DNA of 7,557 nucleotides from Lysobacteraceae bacterium (GTDB lineage: Bacteria; Pseudomonadota; Gammaproteobacteria; Xanthomonadales; Rhodanobacteraceae): assembly GCA_018971925.1 (NCBI GenBank), contig JAGWZT010000089.1, positions 1-7,557 on the forward strand. Direction: 5' to 3'. Below are positions 1 through 4,354 of this stretch, piece after piece (positions within the stretch are counted from its first letter, which is position 1; each line of letters opens with the position of its first letter). Position numbers and translations under genes: made by a program. The notes under the pieces are model-generated. The model ran no database searches and had not been told where the DNA came from. It saw only the letters and a list, made by a program, of their open reading frames with translations.

Positions 1-12
1 GAGGAAACCACA

Positions 13-408
13 ATGCGTCACTATGAAGTCGTGTTCCTGGTCCATCCGGACCAGAGCGAGCAGGTGCCCGGCATGCTCGAGCGCTACAAGACGCTCGTCG
101 AAGCCGAAGGCGGCAAGGTCCACCGTGTCGAGGACTGGGGCCGTCGCCCGCTTGCCTATCCGATCCAGCATCTGGCCAAGGCCCATTACGCGCTGCTCAA
201 CATCGAGTGCGGCCCCAAGGCGGTCGACGAGCTGAAAGCTGGCTTCCGTTTCAACGATGCGGTGCTGCGCCACCTGATCATGCAATGGCACGGGGTCGAA
301 ACCGAACCGTCGCTGATCATGAAGACCAAGGACAAGGACGAGAAGCCGTCCCGCCACCGTGACGATGATGCCGACGACGATCGTGACGATCGCAGCGAGG
401 CCGCGTGA
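13..408 (+). CDS. rpsF: 30S ribosomal protein S6
   Basis: This encodes S6 (131 aa), which binds 16S rRNA together with S18 in the platform of the small subunit. The N-terminus MRHYEVVFLVHPDQ and the stretch VEDWGRRPLAYPI (about residues 39-51) are typical of the S6 ferredoxin-like fold, and the length is normal for the family. The start ATG is preceded by GAGGA at 1-5 with a 7-nt spacer. Residues 104-131 form a charged, Asp-rich and probably disordered tail ending SEAA. Such tails are common in proteobacterial S6, but this one lacks the terminal Glu-Glu on which RimK adds glutamates in E. coli. It is the first gene in view of an rpsF-rpsR-rplI operon whose promoter is upstream of the window. 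No priB lies between it and rpsR. Confidence 0.98.
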   Translation: MRHYEVVFLVHPDQSEQVPGMLERYKTLVEAEGGKVHRVEDWGRRPLAYPIQHLAKAHYALLNIECGPKAVDELKAGFRFNDAVLRHLIMQWHGVETEPSLIMKTKDKDEKPSRHRDDDADDDRDDRSEAA

Positions 409-452
409 TGCCTCGCCCGACCACGACCCGAAAGAAGCCTGGAGACTCCAAC

Positions 453-683
453 ATGTCCAAGTTTTTCCGTCGCCGCAAGTTCTGCCGTTTCAGCGCCGAG
501 GGCGTCGAGCACATCGATTACAAGGATCTCGCCACGCTGAAGCAGTACGTCAGCGAAACCGGCAAGATCGTTCCCAGCCGCATCACCGGCACCAAGGCGC
601 GTTACCAGCGCCAGCTGACCACGGCGGTGCAGCGCGCGCGGTTTCTGGCGTTGTTGCCGTATTCCGACAATCACTTCGTGTGA
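453..683 (+). CDS. rpsR: 30S ribosomal protein S18
   Basis: This encodes S18 (76 aa), the small-subunit protein that pairs with S6 on the central domain of 16S rRNA. The basic N-terminus MSKFFRRRKFCRF is followed by the family core IDYKDLATLKQYVSETGKIVPSRITG (about residues 21-46, broken here: IDYKDLATLK then QYVSETGKIV then PSRITG) and a C-terminal helix rich in Arg. The ATG at 453 was chosen because GGAG (441-444) lies 8 nt upstream and the protein then has the usual length. The frame is open back to a GTG at 405, but the extra 16 residues do not look like S18. The gap to rpsF is 44 nt, too short for priB, which sits here in E. coli. Confidence 0.98.
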   Translation: MSKFFRRRKFCRFSAEGVEHIDYKDLATLKQYVSETGKIVPSRITGTKARYQRQLTTAVQRARFLALLPYSDNHFV

Positions 684-695
684 TCGGAGAATCCC

Positions 696-1145
696 ATGGA
701 AGTCATCCTGCTTGAAAAAGTGAAGAACCTCGGCGCGTTGGGCGACAAGGTTCGCGTGAAGCCGGGCTACGGCCGCAACTACCTGGTGCCGCAGGGCAAG
801 GCCGTGTCGGCCAGCAAGGCCAACCTCGAAGCGTTCGAGGCCAAGCGTGCCGATTACCAGGCCAAGGCCGACAAGCTGCTGGCCGATGCGCAGGCGCGTG
901 GCGCCAGGTTCGAGAACGCCGAGGCCACGATCACCGCCAACGCGAGTCCCGAGGGCAAGCTGTTCGGATCGATCGGTCCGCGCGACATCGCCGAAGCGTT
1001 CACCACGCAGGGCATTGCGCTGGAAAAGAGCGAAGTGATCATGCCGGAAGGTGCGATCCACAACGTAGGCGACTACGACGTCGAGGTTTCGTTGCACGCA
1101 GACGTGAAGGCGCCGGTGAAGGTGCACGTCGTCGCGGGCGCGTGA
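696..1145 (+). CDS. rplI: 50S ribosomal protein L9
   Basis: This encodes L9 (149 aa, the same length as the E. coli protein), an elongated large-subunit protein that binds 23S rRNA and helps keep the reading frame. The N-terminal domain carries the L9 signature around VRVKPGYGRNYLVPQGKA (about residues 19-36). It is followed by the long connecting helix rich in Ala, Lys and Glu (about 41-74) and a C-terminal domain starting GKLFGSIGPRDIAEA (about 87-101). GGAGA at 686-690 stands 5 nt before the ATG, and only 12 nt separate it from rpsR, so the three genes are almost certainly one transcript. The hairpin at 1176-1201 follows it. Confidence 0.98.
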   Translation: MEVILLEKVKNLGALGDKVRVKPGYGRNYLVPQGKAVSASKANLEAFEAKRADYQAKADKLLADAQARGARFENAEATITANASPEGKLFGSIGPRDIAEAFTTQGIALEKSEVIMPEGAIHNVGDYDVEVSLHADVKAPVKVHVVAGA

Positions 1146-1175
1146 CGGTTTCGCGTAAATCAGGTCGCATTCAAC

Positions 1176-1206
1176 GAACGGGCGCCTCTTGGCGCCCGTT
1201 CCGTTT
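1176..1206 (+). terminator. Rho-independent terminator of the rpsF-rpsR-rplI operon
   Basis: An 11-bp perfect stem (1176-1186 GAACGGGCGCC with 1191-1201 GGCGCCCGTTC) closes a TCTT tetraloop. It begins 31 nt after the rplI stop. The tail CCGTTT is only moderately T-rich, so termination may be incomplete. The opposite strand shows no T-run after the stem, so it is read here as a + strand terminator that separates the ribosomal operon from the SUF locus. Confidence 0.8.
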
Positions 1207-1245
1207 GCAGCCGCGCATGCGTGAAGCCCTCGTAACGGAACGTTC

Positions 1246-1274
1246 TTGCAGGTGCGCGCCGTAATCAGTACCAT
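1246..1274 (+). promoter_or_regulatory. Candidate promoter of the Rrf2 regulator and suf operon
   Basis: A weak sigma-70-like pair is visible: TTGCAG (1246-1251) as -35 and TACCAT (1269-1274) as -10, 17 nt apart. These match 3 of 6 and 4 of 6 consensus bases. Transcription would start near 1281, leaving a leader of about 20 nt before the ATG at 1304. The -10 lies inside the palindrome at 1264-1286, the layout expected for repression by the downstream regulator. The match is weak and the assignment rests mainly on position. Confidence 0.4.
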
Positions 1275-1286
1275 ATTGGTACCTAT
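1264..1286. promoter_or_regulatory. Palindromic candidate operator for the Rrf2/IscR-like regulator
   Basis: A 23-bp imperfect palindrome is centred on A1275. The inner arms GTACCA (1268-1273) and TGGTAC (1277-1282) are perfect around a TAT centre, and the outermost bases AT (1264-1265) and AT (1285-1286) also pair. In all, 8 of 11 positions are symmetric. It is 17 bp upstream of the regulator ATG and overlaps the candidate -10. AT-flanked palindromes of about 25 bp are typical of IscR-type sites, but the inner GTACCA/TGGTAC arms are not the E. coli type 1 or type 2 consensus. Binding by the adjacent regulator is inferred. Confidence 0.55.
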
Positions 1287-1303
1287 TCGAAGCCGCCAAC
1301 CCC

Positions 1304-1735
1304 ATGCTTCGCGTCAGCCGCCTTGCCGATTACGCCTCCGTGGTGATGGCCTGCCTTGCGCGCCATCCGGGCGAGGTGTTGCCCGCGGCACAGGTCGGCG
1401 CGGAGATCCATCTTGAAGCGCCGACGGTCAGCAAGCTGCTGAAGCGGTTGACGCAGGCGGGGCTGGTGGATTCGTTCCGCGGTGCGACCGGTGGGTACCG
1501 GCTGGCGCGTTCGGCCAAGGACATTTCGCTGGCGGAGATCGTCGAGGCGCTGGACGGCCCGATCGGCCTGACCGAATGCAGCCTGGGCCATGCGGGTTGC
1601 GAGCGCCAATCATTTTGCGCGGTGTCACGCGACTGGCAAGGCATCGGCGCCGCGATCGACAACACGCTGCGCGGCGTGAGCCTTGCCGACATGCTGCATC
1701 GCCGCTCGGGCACGCGCGGTGCGCGGGCGGTGTGA
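1304..1735 (+). CDS. Rrf2-family SUF system regulator (IscR-like)
   Basis: This 143-aa protein belongs to the Rrf2 family of winged-helix regulators. The N-terminus MLRVSRLADYASVVM is characteristic of the SUF-operon regulator of Xanthomonas-like bacteria (the TIGR02944 type, from memory). The winged HTH spans about residues 24-69, with recognition helix TVSKLLKRLTQAGL and wing FRGATGGYRL. Cysteines C92, C99 and C105 stand where IscR binds its [2Fe-2S] cluster, but the first spacing is six residues rather than five, and the IscR ligand His107 is replaced by Ser108. It probably senses Fe-S status and autoregulates through the palindrome at 1264-1286. No Shine-Dalgarno is evident before the ATG; the start is supported by the family-typical N-terminus. 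It is followed, after a structured 301-nt gap, by sufB on the same strand. It is variously named iscR or sufR in relatives, so no symbol is given. Confidence 0.93.
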   Translation: MLRVSRLADYASVVMACLARHPGEVLPAAQVGAEIHLEAPTVSKLLKRLTQAGLVDSFRGATGGYRLARSAKDISLAEIVEALDGPIGLTECSLGHAGCERQSFCAVSRDWQGIGAAIDNTLRGVSLADMLHRRSGTRGARAV

Positions 1736-1772
1736 GGGCCCAGGGCCTGGACGCCATGCCAAGCGGTCGCGC

Positions 1773-1791
1773 CCCCGGATCAAGTCCGGGG
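1773..1791. repeat. CCCCGGA-TCAAG-TCCGGGG hairpin (arm 1 of the element)
   Basis: A perfect 7-bp stem (1773-1779 with 1785-1791) closes a 5-nt loop TCAAG. This core strongly resembles a short palindrome dispersed through intergenic regions of many GC-rich proteobacterial genomes; that recognition is from memory and was not checked. It argues for a repeat or mobile origin of at least part of the element. Confidence 0.7.
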
Positions 1792-1798
1792 CAGGCTT

Positions 1799-1887
1799 GG
1801 CCATTTGCCTGCAGGGCAAGGGAAGAACGAGGAAGATGTATGTCGATACATAGACGAGTGATGACGCAGCCATGCGGGCAAATGGCC
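1799..1887. repeat. Imperfect 19-bp inverted repeat with AT-rich loop (arm 2 of the element)
   Basis: GGCCATTTGCC (1799-1809) is perfectly complementary to GGCAAATGGCC (1877-1887). With one wobble and one mismatch the pairing continues to 1817 and 1869, 17 of 19 matching positions. The 51-nt loop is purine-rich and less GC-rich than its surroundings. It contains a small 6-bp palindrome, ATGTAT (1836-1841) and ATACAT (1846-1851), around GTCG. Confidence 0.7.
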
Positions 1888-1899
1888 CCGGCCCGAAGG

Positions 1900-2000
1900 G
1901 TTGCTCCGCAGCGGCCGCCATCCATCGGTGCGCGCCTTGACCAGAGAACCACTCTGGCGCTGCGGCGCGCACCTCGTCTGGCAACCGCTGCGGAAGCAAC
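1900..2000. repeat. Nested 101-nt hairpin (arm 3 of the element)
   Basis: Three stems nest inside one another. GTTGCTCCGCAGCGG (1900-1914) pairs with 1985-2000, 15 pairs with one bulged A at 1994. GGTGCGCGCC (1927-1936) pairs perfectly with GGCGCGCACC (1964-1973). CCAGAG (1941-1946) pairs with CTCTGG (1952-1957) around the loop AACCA. A further GCCA/TGGC (1917-1920 with 1979-1982) can form between the first two. This is the most regular fold in the window outside the outer stem. Confidence 0.75.
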
Positions 2001-2022
2001 GCGATCCACTTGGCATGGCGTC

Positions 2023-2028
2023 AGCAGG
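2023..2028 (+). promoter_or_regulatory. sufB: Probable sufB ribosome-binding site inside the right outer arm
   Basis: AGCAGG, one base off the AGGAGG consensus, ends 8 nt before the ATG at 2037 and is the only plausible Shine-Dalgarno for sufB. Its last four bases CAGG (2025-2028) belong to the right outer arm and are complementary to CCTG at 1746-1749 in the left arm, so formation of the outer stem would hide it. Confidence 0.55.
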
Positions 2029-2036
2029 CCCTAAAC

Positions 2037-3473
2037 ATGGCAACCCAACCCGAAGTGCAGGCTGCGTTGTCGCGCCGTTACGACGCGGGCTTCGTCACCG
2101 ACATCGAAACCCACAGCCTGCCGCCCGGCCTCGACGAGGACACCATCCGCGCGCTCTCGGCGCTGAAGGAAGAGCCCGAGTGGATGACCGAATGGCGGCT
2201 CGCCGCGTACCGACACTGGCTGACGATGAAGCATCCGAACTGGGCGCACGTGAAGCTCGGCCCCATCGATTTCCAGGCCATCAGTTATTACTCGGCCCCG
2301 AAGAACAAGCCGAAATCGCTGGACGAAGTCGACCCGAAACTGCTGGAAACCTACGACAAGCTGGGCGTGCCGCTGCACGAGCGCGCCAAGCTCGCGGGTG
2401 TCGCGGTGGACGCGGTATTCGATTCGGTGTCGGTGGCCAATACCGCTCGCGAACAGCTTGCCAAGGTCGGCGTGATCTTCTGCTCGATGAGCGAAGCGGT
2501 CCGCGAGCACGGCGGGTTGGTCCGCAAGTACCTCGGATCGGTGGTACCGCAGGGCGACAACTTTTTCGCGGCGCTCAATTCGGCGGTGTTTTCGGACGGT
2601 TCGTTCGTGTTCATTCCGAAGGGTGTGCGCTGTCCGATGGAGTTGTCCACGTACTTCCGCATCAACGCGGGACACACGGGCCAGTTCGAGCGCACGTTGA
2701 TCATCGCGGAAGAGGATTCCGTGGTGTCCTATCTGGAAGGCTGCACCGCGCCGATGCGCGACGACAACCAGCTGCACGCGGCGGTCGTCGAATTGGTGGC
2801 GCTGGAGCGCGCCAGCATCAAGTACTCGACGGTGCAGAACTGGTATCCAGGCGACGAAAACGGCAAGGGCGGCATCTACAACTTCGTCACCAAGCGTGGC
2901 GAGTGCCGCGGCGACGACTCGCGCATCACCTGGACCCAAGTCGAAACCGGTTCGGCGATCACATGGAAGTACCCGAGCTGCGTCCTGCGCGGTGATCGTT
3001 CGGTGGGCGAGTTCCACTCGGTGGCGCTGACGCATCATTACCAGCAAGCCGACACCGGCACCAAGATGATCCACATCGGCCGCGACACCAAGTCGAAGAT
3101 CGTGTCCAAGGGCATCAGCGCCGGCCGCAGCCAGAACAGCTATCGCGGGTTGGTGAAAGTGGAGAAGGGCGCCGCCAACGCGCGCAACCACACCCGCTGC
3201 GATTCCATCCTGATCGGCAAACAGTGCGGCTCGCACACGTTCCCGTACATGGAGATCAAGAATCCGACGGCGATCGTCGAGCATGAGGCCACCACCTCGA
3301 AGATCTCCGACGACCAGATGTTCTATTGCCGTTCGCGCGGCATCAGCGAAGAAGACGCGGTGTCGCTGATCGTGGACGGATTCTGCAAACAGGTGTTCCG
3401 CGAACTGCCGATGGAATTCGCGGTGGAAGCGAAGAAGTTGCTGGAAGTCAGTCTTGAAGGGGCAATTGGGTGA
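2037..3473 (+). CDS. sufB: Fe-S cluster assembly scaffold protein SufB
   Basis: SufB (478 aa here, 495 in E. coli) forms the SufBC2D complex in the cytoplasm and is the main site where the nascent Fe-S cluster is built. The C-terminal half is strongly conserved, with CGSHTFPY (397-404), VEHEATTSKISDDQ (414-427) and FYCRSRGISEEDAVSLIVDG (429-448). Using the constant 17-residue offset to E. coli in this part, C388 matches catalytic Cys405, H416 matches His433 and E417 matches Glu434. C236 in SYLEGC probably matches Cys254, the sulfur-accepting residue. ATG 2037 was chosen for the family-like N-terminus MATQPEVQ; the frame is open to a TTG at 2010, inside the structured element. The start is preceded by AGCAGG and by the 291-bp element, which may control its translation. 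A hairpin begins directly after its stop codon. Confidence 0.98.
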   Translation: MATQPEVQAALSRRYDAGFVTDIETHSLPPGLDEDTIRALSALKEEPEWMTEWRLAAYRHWLTMKHPNWAHVKLGPIDFQAISYYSAPKNKPKSLDEVDPKLLETYDKLGVPLHERAKLAGVAVDAVFDSVSVANTAREQLAKVGVIFCSMSEAVREHGGLVRKYLGSVVPQGDNFFAALNSAVFSDGSFVFIPKGVRCPMELSTYFRINAGHTGQFERTLIIAEEDSVVSYLEGCTAPMRDDNQLHAAVVELVALERASIKYSTVQNWYPGDENGKGGIYNFVTKRGECRGDDSRITWTQVETGSAITWKYPSCVLRGDRSVGEFHSVALTHHYQQADTGTKMIHIGRDTKSKIVSKGISAGRSQNSYRGLVKVEKGAANARNHTRCDSILIGKQCGSHTFPYMEIKNPTAIVEHEATTSKISDDQMFYCRSRGISEEDAVSLIVDGFCKQVFRELPMEFAVEAKKLLEVSLEGAIG

Positions 3474-3516
3474 GAAGCGGCGTTTGCGTGATGCCGGTGG
3501 CATCACGCGCCGCTTC
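3474..3516 (+). promoter_or_regulatory. Strong intercistronic hairpin after the sufB stop
   Basis: GAAGCGGCG (3474-3482) and CGTGATGCC (3487-3495) pair with the continuous arm 3499-3516, giving 18 base pairs with a 4-nt bulge TTTG and a GGT triloop. It starts on the base after the TGA. No T-run follows (GAACGGG), so a simple Rho-independent terminator is unlikely. More likely it protects the 3' end of the sufB part of the mRNA or dampens read-through to sufCDS. The remaining 73 nt to sufC hold a smaller stem, GTGGCC (3523-3528) with GGCCAC (3535-3540), and the sufC ribosome-binding site. Confidence 0.6.
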
Positions 3517-3589
3517 GAACGGGTGGCCATGGACGGCCACACCGGCGCCACGCACCATGGATGGTTGCTTGCATTGAACAGGAAACAAC

Positions 3590-4354
3590 ATGCTTACGAT
3601 CCACAACCTCCACGCCCGCATCGCCGGCAAGGAAATCCTGAAAGGGCTTTCGCTGGAAGTGAAGCCGGGCGAAGTACACGCGATCATGGGGCCCAACGGC
3701 GCGGGCAAGTCCACGCTCGGCAACGTGCTGGCGGGCCGTCCCGGCTACGAGGTGACGCAGGGCAGTGTCCTGTTCGACGGCAAGAACCTGCTTGAACTCG
3801 AGCCCGAGGCGCGGGCCGCGGCCGGCCTGTTCCTGGCGTTCCAGTATCCGGTCGAGATTCCTGGCGTCAATAATACTTACTTCCTGAGGGCGGCCCTGAA
3901 TGCGCAGCGCAAGGCGCGTGGCGAACAGGAACTGGATTCGATGCAGTTCCTGAAACTGGTGCGCGAGAAAGTCAAGGAAATGGGCATGACGCCCGAGCTT
4001 CTGAATCGCGCGGTCAATGAGGGGTTCTCGGGCGGCGAGAAGAAACGCAACGAGGTGTTCCAGATGGCGCTGCTGGAGCCGCGCTTGGCGGTCCTTGACG
4101 AAACCGATTCCGGGCTCGACATCGACGCGCTGAAGCGGGTCGCGGCAGGCGTGAATTCGCTGCGTTCTCCGCAGCGTGCGTTCCTTGTCATCACTCATTA
4201 CCAGCGGCTGCTGGATTACATCGTGCCTGACTTCGTGCACGTGCTCGCCGACGGCAGGATTGTCGAAAGCGGCGACGCGCAGCTTGCCCGGGAGCTTGAG
4301 GCGCATGGTTACGCGTGGGTGCGCGAGCGCACGCCCGTGGAGGCAAGCGCGTGA
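3590..4354 (+). CDS. sufC: Fe-S cluster assembly ATPase SufC
   Basis: SufC (254 aa) is the ABC-type ATPase of the SufBC2D scaffold; its ATP-driven dimerisation opens the SufB-SufD interface for cluster building. It is cytoplasmic, with no membrane partner. All nucleotide-binding elements are present: Walker A GPNGAGKST (34-42), Q-loop Q85 in AFQYP, ABC signature FSGGEKKR (146-153), Walker B LAVLDE (166-171), D-loop SGLD (174-177) and H-loop H203 in ITH. The signature FSGGEKKRNE and the DETDSGLDIDAL segment are specific to SufC among ABC ATPases. AGGA (3580-3583) lies 6 nt before the ATG. It is 116 nt from sufB, with a strong hairpin in between, and its stop overlaps the sufD GTG start. Confidence 0.98.
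   Translation: MLTIHNLHARIAGKEILKGLSLEVKPGEVHAIMGPNGAGKSTLGNVLAGRPGYEVTQGSVLFDGKNLLELEPEARAAAGLFLAFQYPVEIPGVNNTYFLRAALNAQRKARGEQELDSMQFLKLVREKVKEMGMTPELLNRAVNEGFSGGEKKRNEVFQMALLEPRLAVLDETDSGLDIDALKRVAAGVNSLRSPQRAFLVITHYQRLLDYIVPDFVHVLADGRIVESGDAQLARELEAHGYAWVRERTPVEASA

Larger units (their letters stand above)
1742..2032. repeat. 291-bp inverted-repeat-bounded, multi-branched structured element upstream of sufB
   Basis: Nearly the whole gap between regulator and sufB is one foldable unit. Outer stem: 1742-1749 AGGGCCTG pairs with 2025-2032 CAGGCCCT; 1750-1763 GACGCCATGCCAAG pairs perfectly with 2009-2022; after one mismatch, 1765-1770 pairs with 2001-2007 with one bulge. That is about 28 base pairs. 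It encloses three arms: 1773-1791, 1799-1887 and 1900-2000, the last starting on the base adjacent to the outer stem. It starts 7 nt after the regulator stop and ends 5 nt before the sufB ATG. No convincing target-site duplication flanks it, and no coding frame in it resembles a protein. It could be a regulatory mRNA leader, or an inserted palindromic mobile repeat (MITE/REP-like); the sequence alone does not decide. Confidence 0.75.

Noticed and set aside
405..452. Upstream GTG/ATG starts for rpsR
   Set aside because: They would add 16 residues foreign to S18, while the ATG at 453 has a good GGAG at the right distance.
186..1274. 362-codon minus-strand frame across rpsF, rpsR and rplI
   Set aside because: It crosses three certain ribosomal protein genes and the terminator, with no family resemblance.
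1255..1303. A Fur box near the regulator promoter
   Set aside because: The region has a palindrome, but its GTACCA/TGGTAC core does not resemble the GATAATGATWATCATTATC pattern.
2010..2036. TTG start for sufB at 2010
   Set aside because: The added residues are encoded by the inverted-repeat arm and no Shine-Dalgarno precedes it; MATQPEVQ is the family-like N-terminus.
1576..2043. Several open frames on both strands through the regulator-sufB gap
   Set aside because: They read through inverted repeats and give repeat-like translations (for example PDLIRG on the minus strand); none has a ribosome-binding site with a family-like protein.
3474..3516. Reading the post-sufB hairpin as a Rho-independent terminator
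   Set aside because: GAACGGG rather than a T-run follows, and sufC, sufD and sufS have no obvious promoter of their own downstream.
2031..3551. 506-codon open frame on the minus strand opposite sufB
   Set aside because: It mirrors sufB, whose protein is fully conserved; long antisense frames are expected in GC-rich DNA, and the translation is Arg/His/Val-rich without a recognisable domain.
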